The notes below the pieces were generated by a model that saw only the letters and a program-made list of their open reading frames with translations, was not told the origin of the DNA and searched no databases. From Bacillota bacterium (GTDB taxonomy: Bacteria > Bacillota > Clostridia > Oscillospirales > Ruminococcaceae), in contig JAEZCT010000045.1 of the NCBI GenBank assembly GCA_023433405.1, positions 1 through 20,785 of the forward strand: 20,785 nucleotides of DNA, given 5' to 3'. Below are positions 1-7,918 of this stretch, piece after piece (the stretch's first letter is position 1; each line of letters starts with the position of its first letter). The position numbers and the translations under genes are program-made.

Positions 1-372
1 GCTTATTCACCGTAACTATATGGCCTTGCAACCTAAAAAGCGAAGTATCAAGTCTAACCTCCTAAGGTGCTTGGTCAGCGAACATGCTTTGTTGGAATTG
101 CTTAGGAGTTTGTGAAACTCACGTGTCTGCTTGGGTCATATCAATTGACAACACAGAGGCGAGATTAACGGGTACAAATTGTAACGCTATAATTGGTGCC
201 CGCGTCCTTAAGCATTTATGGCCTGCACCCAATCATTCGTTTTCGGGATTTCATTTTCCCTTTGGGTATAGTATAATATTTAAAATATAAGTGTGCTTTA
301 TTTTGCTGAGGATTACCGCGTAACGCACGAAGGAGCCATACTATAATCACAAAACGAAAGGCCTGATAAAAC
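1..372. other. Gene-free stretch upstream of manA
   Basis: I see no convincing gene here. The only open frame (84-290) has no ribosome site and no family features. Visible structure: an 8-base inverted repeat CTCCTAAG (59-66) / CTTAGGAG (101-108); a short hairpin GAGTTT-GTG-AAACTC (106-120); an 11-base palindrome TACAAATTGTA (173-183); and a TATAGTATAAT block whose TATAAT (272-277) could be the -10 box of the manA promoter, although no good -35 lies 17 bases upstream. The stretch probably holds the manA promoter and long leader. Confidence 0.4.
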
Positions 373-1332
373 ATGGCAATGATGCAGCTAAAGGCGGCTC
401 TTAAGGATTATATTTGGGGCGGCACCGCGCTGAAGGAACGCTTTGGCAAGCAGACAGACTTGGACCGCGTTGCGGAAAGCTGGGAGCTTTCCTGCCACGC
501 CGACGGTCCCTCGGTGGTGATGAACGGGCGGCACGCAGGCAAAACACTCGCCGAGGCGCTCGAGGCCGAGGGCGGCGCCGTACTTGGCAAAAACTGCGAA
601 GGGTTTGCGTTTTTTCCGGTGCTCATTAAGCTGATTGACGCAAAGGCGGACCTTTCTATACAGGTGCATCCCAACGACGAATATGCCCGGCGTGTTGAGG
701 GCGGCTACGGCAAAACCGAGATGTGGTACATCGTAGACTGCGAGCCGGGCGCAAGGCTGTATTATGGCTTTCAAAGGCAGCTTGAAAGGGCGGAGCTTGA
801 GAGGCATATCACCGGGAATACACTGGAAGGCGCGCTGAACGCCGTGCAGGTAAAAAAGGGGGATGTGTTCTTTATTGACGCCGGCACCATCCACGCCATC
901 GGGGCGGGCATACTCATCGCAGAGATCCAGCAGAACTCCAACAGCACCTATCGGGTTTATGATTACGGCCGCTTGGGTGCCGACGGAAAGCCCCGCCAGC
1001 TACATGTGGAAAAGGCGCTGGATGTTACCGACACCGCTCCCCCCCACCCCACCAGTAAGCCGGGCGAACCCCTTGTGCATGAGGGCTATACCCAGCGCCT
1101 GCTCTCCCGGTGCGACTATTTTACCGTACACCTCGCCGAAATTTTCGGTACCGCATCCTTTACTGCGGACGCCTCCTCCTTCCACTCTGTGGTTTGCCTT
1201 TCGGGCGAAGGTGTTCTGTCCGGTAAGGATGAGCGCTTTGCCATAAGGCAGGGGGACAGCTTCTTTATTCCCGCAAACAGTGGCACCTATGAGCTTGCCG
1301 GTACGCTTACAGTGGTACGCACCACCGTGTAG
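373..1332 (+). CDS. manA: Mannose-6-phosphate isomerase, class I (type I PMI)
   Basis: Interconverts mannose 6-phosphate and fructose 6-phosphate in the cytoplasm, linking mannose use and GDP-mannose supply to glycolysis. The 319-residue product has the short Firmicute type I PMI length. It opens with the family block around YIWGGT (residues 13-18). The zinc ligands fall where expected: Gln97 and His99 in IQVHPND, Glu116 in KTEMWYI, and His174 in DAGTIHAIG. It then has the conserved IAEIQQNSNSTYRVYDYGR block with Arg194, and a C-terminal cupin half. The start at 373 is chosen because GAAAGG lies 11 bases upstream; ATGs at 379 and 382 are further from it. The next gene follows after about 127 bases with no clear terminator. 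No Ara- or mannose-transport gene is directly adjacent. Confidence 0.95.
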   Translation: MAMMQLKAALKDYIWGGTALKERFGKQTDLDRVAESWELSCHADGPSVVMNGRHAGKTLAEALEAEGGAVLGKNCEGFAFFPVLIKLIDAKADLSIQVHPNDEYARRVEGGYGKTEMWYIVDCEPGARLYYGFQRQLERAELERHITGNTLEGALNAVQVKKGDVFFIDAGTIHAIGAGILIAEIQQNSNSTYRVYDYGRLGADGKPRQLHVEKALDVTDTAPPHPTSKPGEPLVHEGYTQRLLSRCDYFTVHLAEIFGTASFTADASSFHSVVCLSGEGVLSGKDERFAIRQGDSFFIPANSGTYELAGTLTVVRTTV

Positions 1333-1459
1333 CCTTGTGTCACTATCCCGTCAAATTCAAAGGCCGCGCCATGGGGCGGCAGCGCTTCCCATGCCCGGTT
1401 TTCGCCTTTGCTTTATTGTAAACGGGGTTGGCGGCAGCCCTGCCCGAAAGGATTGCAGC

Positions 1460-2356
1460 ATGGAGTTTATTCGAGCAAAGACCATTGTTTCCAAAACCAA
1501 CGGCACCGAATGGTTTGGTACAGACTACAATATGAATATCTATAAGGGCTGCTGTCATGGCTGCATTTACTGCGACAGCCGCAGCGAATGCTACCGGGTG
1601 GAGGAGTTTGACCGCGTGCGCGCGAAGGAAAACGCGCTGGAGATTATACGAAGCGATTTACGGCGCAGGAGACACACCGGCGTGGTATGCACCGGCGCAA
1701 TGAGCGACCCCTATAACCCGTTGGAGCGGCAGCATCGGCTCACCCGAGGAGCGCTGGAGCTGCTAAACGCCTATGGCTTTGGCGTGGCTGTCGCCACCAA
1801 GGGCTCTTTGGTGCAGCGGGATGGAGATATTTTGTCCGAGATTAGCACCCATTCCCCGGTGCTTGTTAAAATCACAGTTACCGCCGCAAGCGACGGGCTG
1901 AGCAGACTGCTTGAGCCTAACGCGCCGCCATCCAGCGAACGCCTTGCCGCCCTGAAGGCGCTCGCGCAAAGGGGACTGTTTGCTGGGGTTTTGCTAATGC
2001 CTGTCCTGCCGTTTATCACTGACAGTGACGAAAACATTTTAGGTGTTGTGCGGCTGGCAAAGGAGCATGGCGCGCGGTTTGTTTACCCCTCCTTTGGCGT
2101 CACCCTTCGCGCTAACCAACGGGACTGGTATTACGACCGACTGGAGGAACGTTTTGCGGGGCAGGGACTTTGCCGGCAGTACGCCGCGCTCTACGGAGAG
2201 CGGTATGCCTGCGGCAGCCCCCGGGCAAAGCACCTTGCCGAGGTGTTTTCAGCCGAATGCAACCGTCTTGGGCTTTACTACCGCATGAAGGACATTATAG
2301 TCGCGTACAGGTCGGCTTACGATGGCACCCAGCAATCCCTTTTTTCATCACTTTGA
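1460..2356 (+). CDS. SPL-family radical SAM protein
   Basis: A radical S-adenosylmethionine protein of the spore-photoproduct-lyase-like group (COG1533 type). The 4Fe-4S cluster motif CX3CX2C is visible as Cys31, Cys35 and Cys38 in KGCCHGCIYCDSR. It is followed by typical TGAMSDPYNPLE and LLMPVLPFITDS segments. The protein is 298 residues from the start chosen here. The open frame continues upstream to 1280, but that part overlaps the manA end and has no family sequence, so the ATG at 1460 is preferred; the ribosome site there is weak (GAAAGG at 1445-1450). Members of this broad group are mostly of unknown substrate, and true spore photoproduct lyase is a more distant relative, so a DNA-repair role should not be assumed. 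The fit to the family is firm; the function is not. Confidence 0.85.
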   Translation: MEFIRAKTIVSKTNGTEWFGTDYNMNIYKGCCHGCIYCDSRSECYRVEEFDRVRAKENALEIIRSDLRRRRHTGVVCTGAMSDPYNPLERQHRLTRGALELLNAYGFGVAVATKGSLVQRDGDILSEISTHSPVLVKITVTAASDGLSRLLEPNAPPSSERLAALKALAQRGLFAGVLLMPVLPFITDSDENILGVVRLAKEHGARFVYPSFGVTLRANQRDWYYDRLEERFAGQGLCRQYAALYGERYACGSPRAKHLAEVFSAECNRLGLYYRMKDIIVAYRSAYDGTQQSLFSSL

Positions 2357-2465
2357 TGATGCACCATGGTATTGTCCTGTAAAATGCGGGTAAGCCGTTC
2401 CCTCTGCCGGATATCAGCGGCGGAGGAATAAACTCAAGCGAAAAGGAAAAGGAAGTTTTGGCATT

Positions 2466-2915
2466 ATGAACATTGCGAAGCTGCAAAAGGAGGAACTCCC
2501 GGAGGCTCTTGCGCTGATTTTAACGGTTTTTATGCAATATGAGGCCCCCGAATACCTACCAGAAGGAGTGGAGATGTTCCGGAGAATCGTGGATTACAAT
2601 GCCATCGCGCCCGAGCTGGATTCCGGCAAGCTCGTATTTTGGCGGTGCGACCACGAGGGAAGGATTGTAGGTGTGGCTGCGGTGCGGGATGGGACCCATA
2701 TCAGCCTGTTGTTTGTAGACAGCGCCTTTCATCGTCAGGGCATTGCCCGCAGGCTGTTTGCGGCCGCCTGTCGTGGCAGGGACGCGATGACGGTAAACTC
2801 GTCCCCCTACGCGGTTAATGCCTATCGCAAACTCGGCTTTGCAGCCACCGACACCGAACAGCTAAAGGATGGGATACGCTTTACCCCCATGCGCTGGCAG
2901 GCAAGCAGCGGCTGA
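2466..2915 (+). CDS. GNAT-family N-acetyltransferase
   Basis: A small 149-residue acyl-CoA-dependent acetyltransferase. The acetyl-CoA pyrophosphate-binding motif A is seen as LLFVDSAFHRQGIARRLF, with the R/Q-x-x-G-x-A signature at residues 90-94. The C-terminal NSSPYAVNAYRKLGF segment is the usual motif B region (Tyr-Arg-Lys-Leu-Gly-Phe) of the fold. The start at 2466 has AAAAGGAAG about 10 bases upstream. The substrate cannot be told from sequence: GNAT proteins of this size act on amino acids, antibiotics, protein N-termini or small amines. It lies in the same direction as its neighbours with about 110 bases on the 5' side, and may be co-transcribed. Downstream (2916-3050) are two small hairpins without T-runs (2964-2980 and 3011-3028), which are not convincing terminators. 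Confidence 0.85.
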   Translation: MNIAKLQKEELPEALALILTVFMQYEAPEYLPEGVEMFRRIVDYNAIAPELDSGKLVFWRCDHEGRIVGVAAVRDGTHISLLFVDSAFHRQGIARRLFAAACRGRDAMTVNSSPYAVNAYRKLGFAATDTEQLKDGIRFTPMRWQASSG

Positions 2916-3050
2916 GCCCCACTGCATAATAACCCTGCCGCGGTACCGTGCCCCTCCCCGCTGTGAGGCGCTCCGCCTCATGAAACGGGCTTTGCTTGGC
3001 GCGGATTAACAGCCGGGTTTTACCGGCTCTTCGAAAAGGATATGATTTTT

Positions 3051-3563
3051 ATGGCAAAGCTTGAGATTTCACTTGGCGACATTACAAAATTTAAGGCTGA
3101 TGCCATTGTAAACGCCGCAAACACCACCCTGCTGGGCGGCGGTGGCGTGGATGGCGCGATTCATGCGGCAGCAGGGTCGGAGCTGCTTGCCGAATGTAGG
3201 GCGTTGGGCGGCTGCGAAACCGGCAAAGCAAAGCTGACCCGCGGGTACAAGCTGCCAGCCCGTTTTGTCATACACACCCCCGGCCCCGTATGGAATGGCG
3301 GCGAGCACGGGGAAGCGAGGCTGCTGGAAGGCTGCTACCGGGAGAGCCTCACACTGGCGGTCAATCGCGGCTGCGAAACAATTGCGTTTCCCTCCATCAG
3401 TACGGGAATATATCGCTACCCCCTAGCGCTTGCAAGCGAGGTTGCGGTGAGAACCATCCTGGATTATTTTAAGACCGACACCGTCCTGCGGCTCGTTACC
3501 ATTGTTTGCTTTGATGAGCACACCAAGAGGTTTTATGACGAAGCGCTCGAACGCCTGCGTTAG
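3051..3563 (+). CDS. Macrodomain protein, MacroD/YmdB type (O-acetyl-ADP-ribose deacetylase-like)
   Basis: A 170-residue stand-alone macrodomain that binds ADP-ribose. Relatives hydrolyse O-acetyl-ADP-ribose or remove mono-ADP-ribose from proteins. The diagnostic segments are present in order: GDIT near the N-terminus; DAIVNAANTTLLGGGGVDGAIH, which carries the Asn-Ala-Ala-Asn and Gly-rich Asp loop that place distal ribose; GCETGKAKLTRGYKLPARFVIHTPGP; and SISTGIYRYP, the phosphate-binding loop. ATG 3051 is chosen over 3042 because AGGA at 3037-3040 is 10 bases from 3051 but only one base from 3042. A NUDIX hydrolase gene begins 50 bases downstream, a suggestive pairing because some NUDIX enzymes cleave ADP-ribose. 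The family call is firm; the physiological substrate is inferred. Confidence 0.92.
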   Translation: MAKLEISLGDITKFKADAIVNAANTTLLGGGGVDGAIHAAAGSELLAECRALGGCETGKAKLTRGYKLPARFVIHTPGPVWNGGEHGEARLLEGCYRESLTLAVNRGCETIAFPSISTGIYRYPLALASEVAVRTILDYFKTDTVLRLVTIVCFDEHTKRFYDEALERLR

Positions 3564-3613
3564 TAGGCGGCATACAGCCAAATGGAAAATGAAAGGAAAG
3601 GGAGAAGGAGCGA

Positions 3614-4051
3614 ATGCCAGAAATAAGATTTTACGAAACCGCACAGGACGCGCAGCTTCGGTATGCGGTTATCATTGCCCGCTCTGAGGGGAAATGGGTC
3701 TTTTGTAAGCACCGCCTGCGCGATACCTACGAGTGCCCCGGTGGGCACCGGGAGGAGGGGGAGGATATTTTTGCCGCAGCGCACCGTGAGCTGTATGAGG
3801 AAACGGGCGCGCAGGATTATACCCTCACACCGGTCTGCCCTTACTCGGTGACGGATGCTGAGGGTACCGAAACCTTCGGTATGCTGTTTTACGCCGAGAT
3901 ATCAAGCTTTTCCGCTCTGCCCGATTATGAGATGGAGCGCGTGCTCCTCTTTGACCAGCTGCCCGAAAGCTGGACATACCCTGCCATCCAGCCGGCACTT
4001 TTGGAGCATGTGCGGCAGTGGGCAAGCAACGAAGAACGCTTGGCTCTTTAA
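3614..4051 (+). CDS. NUDIX hydrolase
   Basis: A 145-residue hydrolase of nucleoside diphosphates linked to another moiety. It shows a perfect NUDIX box GX5EX7REUXEEXGU at residues 44-66 (Gly44, Glu50, Arg58-Glu59, Glu62-Glu63, Gly65). The Glu residues of the REUXEE part bind the catalytic Mg2+. The segment before the box (FCKHRLRDTYECPGGH) is of the kind seen in NTP-pyrophosphohydrolase (MutT-like) members, so the substrate could be a damaged nucleotide as well as ADP-ribose. The ATG at 3614 has AAGGAG 3 bases upstream of the usual window, and the A/G-rich stretch GGAGAAGGAG gives good pairing. It follows the macrodomain gene by 50 bases, so the two are probably one transcript. The TAA stop at 4049-4051 is followed by a 249-base gap. 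Confidence 0.9.
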   Translation: MPEIRFYETAQDAQLRYAVIIARSEGKWVFCKHRLRDTYECPGGHREEGEDIFAAAHRELYEETGAQDYTLTPVCPYSVTDAEGTETFGMLFYAEISSFSALPDYEMERVLLFDQLPESWTYPAIQPALLEHVRQWASNEERLAL

Positions 4052-4300
4052 CCGGGCTGTTAGGAAACGCCGTGGTGCGTTGAACCCTTCCCTTTCCTCT
4101 GTTTGTACGTCATTTGTCACTATATTATTGTACTTGTGTAAGAAATAGTACATAATTACACGTTAGTTGTCCTACTTGCGCCATCGCTTTACCCGTGGTA
4201 TCATTAGACTTGATATAAAAGGGAAATACTCTGCGGTAACTTTGAATAAGGCGAGCACCCGTTTTAAACGCGGGAGGCCTGTAAGGGAAGTGCAAGAGAA

Positions 4301-4888
4301 ATGGACATCAATGTGCTGCTGTTTGAAGGGTTTGAAACACTGGATGCGTTTGGTCCGGTAGAGGTATTTGGTGAGGTCGAGGACTTTAACCAAAGCTTCT
4401 TCTCACCAAAGGGCGGAATCGTAAAAAGCTCTCACGGTGTGTCTGTATACACACAGCCACTCGCCGAGGCTCTGCCGGACGGCGTTTTGCTAATACCAGG
4501 GGGAGCGGGCAAAAGCGCGCTGCTTGAAGACCGGACCTTTCTTGCCCAGCTTAAAACCTTGGCGGATAGCGCCGTAAGCTGCCTTTGCGTATGTACCGGC
4601 TCGGCAATCCTTGCCCGAACCCGCTTATTGGATATGAAGAAGGCCACTACCAATAAGCAGTTGCTTGAATGGGCGGCGGAAAATAACCCGGATGTGGAAT
4701 GGCTGCGCCGCGCAAGATGGGCTGTGGACGGCAAGTTTTATACCTCCTCCGGCGTTACGGCGGGTATTGACATGGCTCTTGGCTTTATCGCGGACTATTT
4801 TGATATGGGGCAGGCGATGAAGATAGCCACCTATATGGAGCATGTTTGGAACCCCGATAAGGAGGATGATCCCTTCGCTGTGGAATAA
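4301..4888 (+). CDS. DJ-1/PfpI family protein (isonitrile hydratase-like)
   Basis: A 195-residue cysteine-hydrolase fold protein of the DJ-1/PfpI superfamily. The nucleophile elbow is CVCTGSAILA, with Cys98 as the expected active-site cysteine. The N-terminal FETLDAFGPVEVF block with Asp15, the LLIPGG loop, and the C-terminal YTSSGVTAGIDMALGFI block match the subgroup that includes isonitrile hydratase and the N-terminal domain of GATase1-AraC regulators. Here no DNA-binding domain follows, so it is a stand-alone enzyme. The start at 4301 is supported by AAGGGAAG about 10 bases upstream. The 249-base gap before it contains a candidate promoter (TTGTAC 4128-4133, 17-base spacer, CATAAT 4151-4156) of moderate quality, so it may be transcribed apart from the NUDIX gene. 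The substrate is unknown. Confidence 0.88.
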   Translation: MDINVLLFEGFETLDAFGPVEVFGEVEDFNQSFFSPKGGIVKSSHGVSVYTQPLAEALPDGVLLIPGGAGKSALLEDRTFLAQLKTLADSAVSCLCVCTGSAILARTRLLDMKKATTNKQLLEWAAENNPDVEWLRRARWAVDGKFYTSSGVTAGIDMALGFIADYFDMGQAMKIATYMEHVWNPDKEDDPFAVE

Positions 4889-5074
4889 GTGCCAATGCAT
4901 ACCCACAAACGCGCGGATCATTTTACAGGGGTTAGCGTTATAATCACTTATCAGCATTTATCACTTTTCACTTGTATATATACATACCGCTATTGCGTTA
5001 CTTACAGATACCTTCTGTAACAATGACCGCCAGTCTTTTCGTATGATGTTATGAAATATGACGGAGGGGTTACT

Positions 5075-5668
5075 GTGTACAGCAAGCTGCTAAACAAGGA
5101 CTTTTTTCGCTCGCACCCGTTTGAAGAGATGTCTCCCCAGAGGATTGTGTATCTTACCGTTTTATCCGATGAGCTTGTGGAGATGATGCATGGACATGCC
5201 GTTGGCAAAATATCTGCCGAGCGGCAAGCACAGCTCTTTGAGGATCGCAGCAGGATAGAGAGCACGCAGGATCCAAACGAAGTATTTGAACTTTTGCGGG
5301 AAAGCCTGGATGTTTTGGCAAGACCTGCCCTCATACACAAGGCGCTGCAATATGCGGAGGTTTTACTGCCCCGCGCCGCAGAGCTATTGCTGCGGGATGA
5401 GCACCAAATCTTTATTGACAATGCGTTTCGCTTATTGGCAAAATGCGAGCAAAATTACTGCCCCTTTTTTATGGAGCGGTATCACCAAATAAAAAACCCC
5501 CATGTGCGGTCCTTGGTATGCCTATTGGCAGGCGTGCGGGGCGATGAGGGTGTCATCCCATGGGTTTACGAACGTTTTTTTGAATTAAAGACGCAGTACC
5601 CCGAGAATAATTACGCCCAAGGCCCCTTGCTGGCCCTGTATGAGCTGAGGGAACGTTTCTATGGGTAA
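5075..5668 (+). CDS. Hypothetical protein, predicted all-helical
   Basis: I do not recognise this 197-residue protein. It has no signal peptide or membrane segment. It is rich in Leu, Glu, Arg and Ala in a pattern of successive amphipathic helices (for example FELLRESLDVLARPALIHKA and LLPRAAELLLRDEHQIF). Together with the C-terminal HVRSLVCLLAGVRGDEGVIPWV this resembles HEAT-like helical repeats, which often serve protein-protein contacts. GTG 5075 is chosen because GGAGGGG (5063-5069) sits 5 bases upstream; an in-frame ATG at 5051 has no ribosome site. Upstream lies a 6-base inverted repeat TTACAG (5002-5007)/CTGTAA (5015-5020) that could be an operator. The gene ends just before a strong terminator. 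That it is a real gene is well supported; its function is unknown. Confidence 0.75.
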   Translation: MYSKLLNKDFFRSHPFEEMSPQRIVYLTVLSDELVEMMHGHAVGKISAERQAQLFEDRSRIESTQDPNEVFELLRESLDVLARPALIHKALQYAEVLLPRAAELLLRDEHQIFIDNAFRLLAKCEQNYCPFFMERYHQIKNPHVRSLVCLLAGVRGDEGVIPWVYERFFELKTQYPENNYAQGPLLALYELRERFYG

Positions 5669-5692
5669 AAGGGCTGAAAACAGATGAAAAAG

Positions 5693-5742
5693 AGCAACCG
5701 GCAGCTGTTACCAGAGGTTCGCTCTGACAGCTGCCGGTTGCT
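5693..5742. terminator. Two-way intrinsic terminator between convergent genes
   Basis: A 16-base perfect stem (5693-5708 with 5727-5742), extended by an inner 5-base stem CAGAG/CTCTG (5712-5716, 5722-5726). On the + strand it is followed by TCTTTTAATTT. On the - strand the run of A at 5687-5691 reads as a T-run. It sits between the stop of the + strand helical protein gene and the stop of the - strand flavodoxin/ferredoxin gene, so it can end both transcripts. Confidence 0.92.
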
Positions 5743-5770
5743 TCTTTTAATTTGAAAATCGGTTATTCGT

Positions 5771-6547
5771 TTAATTTATTCCTGCCGTCATAAGCGTCTT
5801 TTCCGTCCTTTTCTTGCGAAACACAGACAGCGCAAGCTGCGGGCAATAATGCGCGCAGCGCAGGCAATGGATGCAGCGTTCCCTGTCGCAGCTTGGGTAC
5901 CCCTCGTTATCCTGCTCGAAAGCGCCGGAGGGACAGCGGCTTAGGCACAATCCACACTTAACACATCGCTCCCTATGTGTATAGACACTAAGGGCAAAGC
6001 GCTCCCCCAGCCACTGCTGCGGCAAGTTAATCAACCCGGACAATCGATACCGCGGCAAGGAAATCCTTACCGGAAGCTTACACCGCTGCAAAAACCACTC
6101 CGTATCCTCCCGGACCTTATCCGCAAGGTTTTTTTCGTGCCGATACCAGCATTCCATCCTCGGCGCAATTAAAACACCGTCAGTCGCCGCACAGTGGTAG
6201 CTGCGGTGGTGAATGCATATCAGGTTTTTATCGCGGCAGAGCTTTGCCGTTTTTCTTAACGCATTGGCACTATAAAGCGCGCAGGTGGTAAACAAAAATA
6301 ATGCAAGCTCGCGCTTTGCCTCGCAGAGCGTTTTCAAAAAATTAAGCACAGGCCGCGCCGCTGAGGCATGAAATGTGGGGAACCCAAGAACCACCGCATC
6401 ATATTCATTGATATTAAAGCTTTCTGAAAGCTGTTCTACCGAAACGCAGCGGGCTTTGCCATGAGCCGATATGGCCTGATGCACCATCTCGGCGACCATT
6501 TTGGTATTTCCTACCCCTGAAAAATAAACCACTAAAATGCCATTCAT
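5771..6547 (-). CDS. EFR1-type protein: flavodoxin domain plus two 4Fe-4S clusters
   Basis: A 258-residue cytoplasmic redox protein that joins an N-terminal flavodoxin-like domain to a C-terminal ferredoxin domain. The flavin phosphate loop is YFSGVGNTKMVAE at residues 8-20, and the second flavodoxin block is DAVVLGFPTFHASAARPV. The C-terminus holds two CX2CX2CX3CP clusters, CVKCGLCLSRCP and CIHCLRCAHYCP, typical of low-potential 2[4Fe-4S] ferredoxins in strict anaerobes. This layout matches the EFR1 family found in clostridia, whose partners are not known. The start at 6547 is preferred over 6559 because GAGG overlaps the first ATG but sits 6 bases before the second. It lies downstream of msmX on the same strand, separated by a hairpin terminator, and no partner oxidoreductase is adjacent. 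Confidence 0.88.
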   Translation of the reverse strand: MNGILVVYFSGVGNTKMVAEMVHQAISAHGKARCVSVEQLSESFNINEYDAVVLGFPTFHASAARPVLNFLKTLCEAKRELALFLFTTCALYSANALRKTAKLCRDKNLICIHHRSYHCAATDGVLIAPRMECWYRHEKNLADKVREDTEWFLQRCKLPVRISLPRYRLSGLINLPQQWLGERFALSVYTHRERCVKCGLCLSRCPSGAFEQDNEGYPSCDRERCIHCLRCAHYCPQLALSVFRKKRTEKTLMTAGIN

Positions 6548-6566
6548 AAAAAACCTCATAAAAGCC

Positions 6567-6599
6567 CGAATGACCCCGCCATTGCAGCGGGGTCATTCG
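6567..6599 (-). terminator. Intrinsic terminator after the MsmX-type ATPase gene
   Basis: A perfect 13-base stem CGAATGACCCCGC (6567-6579) / GCGGGGTCATTCG (6587-6599) with a 7-base loop. Read on the - strand it is followed by GGCTTTTATG, a short T-run. It lies in the 72-base gap between the ATPase stop and the flavodoxin/ferredoxin start. The weak T-run means some read-through is possible. Confidence 0.75.
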
Positions 6600-6619
6600 A
6601 ATTATGTGCAAAAATTAAG

Positions 6620-7744
6620 TTAGTTCAGAATGCAAAGCTCGGAATCCTTGTCGAAAACATGGATCTTGTTAACATCCATCGCAACCTTAATGGTGTCGCC
6701 GGTTCTCGCGGTGCAACGGGGAGAAACACGGGCAATCAGGTTGTTGCCAACACAGTTGAGGTACAGGTATGTTTCGGCACCCATCAGCTCGGTTACCTCT
6801 ACATTGCACTCAATGATACCGCTCTTGGCGGAAGAGATGAACATCTCCTCGTCATGAATGTTCTCAGGACGAATACCCATTACAATGCTCTTGCCTACAT
6901 ATTCATCGAAATCGGCGAGCTTTTGCTTGCCGTCGGGAATTTCAACATTGAACTTCTGCTCGTCATTACCAAACTCAATGACAAACTTGCCGTCCTTCTT
7001 GAGAAGGGTCGCATCGATAAAGTTCATTTGAGGAGAACCCATAAAGCCTGCAACAAACATATTAACGGGCTTATCATACAGGTTTTGGGGGGTATCCACC
7101 TGCTGAATGAAGCCGTCCTTCATAACAACAATGCGATCGCCCATGGTCATAGCCTCAGTCTGGTCATGCGTTACATAGATAAAGGTGGTGCCCAGACGCA
7201 GGTGAAGCTTGGAAAGCTCGGTTCTCATCTGCGCACGGAGCTTTGCGTCGAGGTTAGAGAGCGGCTCGTCGAGCAGGAACACCTTAGGCTCACGAACGAT
7301 AGCACGTCCCAGAGCAACACGCTGACGCTGACCGCCGGAAAGAGCCTTGGGCTTTCTGTCAAGCAGGTGCTCAATGTCAAGGCTTCTGGCAGCTTCGTCT
7401 ACGCGGCGCTTAATTTCTTCCTTCGGTGTCTTTCTAAGCTTTAAGCCGAATGCCATATTCTCATAAACGGTCATATGGGGGTAAAGAGCGTAGTTCTGGA
7501 ACACCATCGCGATGTCGCGATCCTTAGGGGCTACATCGTTGACCAGCTTGTCGCCGATTAAAAGCTCGCCCTCGGAGATTTCCTCAAGACCCGCGATCAT
7601 ACGAAGGGTTGTGGACTTACCGCAACCGGAAGGACCAACGAGGATGACGAACTCCTTGTCCTGAATGTCGAGGTTAAAATCGGAAACCGCCGTAACCCCG
7701 CCCGGATATCTCTTGTAAATACCCTTTAAAGTAACACTAGCCAT
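6620..7744 (-). CDS. msmX: Carbohydrate ABC importer ATPase, MsmX/UgpC/MalK type
   Basis: The cytoplasmic ATP-hydrolysing subunit that powers sugar ABC importers; it forms a dimer docked to two membrane permeases. The 374-residue product has Walker A GPSGCGKST (37-45), Q-loop Gln83, signature LSGGQ (135-139), Walker B VFLLDE (155-160) and H-loop His193. A C-terminal regulatory TOBE region of the MalK type follows. ATG 7744 is chosen because AGGAGGT lies 5 bases upstream; the longer frame to 7774 has no such site. No permease or binding-protein gene is near, as for B. subtilis msmX, whose single ATPase serves several importers including AraNPQ for arabino-oligosaccharides. An AraR-box-like palindrome sits in its leader (7779-7790). 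The family call is certain; the multitask role is inferred from the orphan position. Confidence 0.93.
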   Translation of the reverse strand: MASVTLKGIYKRYPGGVTAVSDFNLDIQDKEFVILVGPSGCGKSTTLRMIAGLEEISEGELLIGDKLVNDVAPKDRDIAMVFQNYALYPHMTVYENMAFGLKLRKTPKEEIKRRVDEAARSLDIEHLLDRKPKALSGGQRQRVALGRAIVREPKVFLLDEPLSNLDAKLRAQMRTELSKLHLRLGTTFIYVTHDQTEAMTMGDRIVVMKDGFIQQVDTPQNLYDKPVNMFVAGFMGSPQMNFIDATLLKKDGKFVIEFGNDEQKFNVEIPDGKQKLADFDEYVGKSIVMGIRPENIHDEEMFISSAKSGIIECNVEVTELMGAETYLYLNCVGNNLIARVSPRCTARTGDTIKVAMDVNKIHVFDKDSELCILN

Positions 7745-7778
7745 AATGGACCTCCTGTATTCTATTGGACTCATTTTT

Positions 7779-7790
7779 GTGTGCGTACAC
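7779..7790. promoter_or_regulatory. Possible AraR-type operator in the msmX leader
   Basis: The site reads GTGTGCGTACAC. It is nearly palindromic and contains TGTNCGTACA, the core of the AraR box as I recall it from B. subtilis (about TTGTNCGTACAA). It lies just downstream of a -10-like TATAGT on the - strand (7813-7808), where a bound repressor would block transcription. The -35 for that promoter is poor (TGTTAA, 7836-7831). This is an inference from similarity only. Confidence 0.4.
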
Positions 7791-7918
7791 TTCTGCTTAC
7801 AGCTTATACTATATCAAAAATGACCTTCGATTAACAGTTACTTAATATCCAAACTTAATTTTCACGGTTTATGGAAATTTACTAATTATTTAGAATAACG
7901 CAAGAAATGCACGGTTTT

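Noticed and set aside
84..290. 68-codon open frame in the left gap
   Set aside because: No ribosome site; composition and sequence do not look like a protein.
2964..3028. Two small hairpins (TGAGGCG/CGCCTCA and AGCCGG/CCGGCT) before the macrodomain gene
   Set aside because: Short stems without T-runs; not called as terminators, though they might slow transcription.
4101..4109. TTTGTACGT, a half-site like the AraR box, between the NUDIX and DJ-1 genes
   Set aside because: The right half does not match, and neither neighbour is a pentose gene.
6659..7444. Long + strand open frame (261 codons) opposite the MsmX-type ATPase
   Set aside because: Antisense shadow of a strongly conserved gene; no ribosome site and no recognised sequence.
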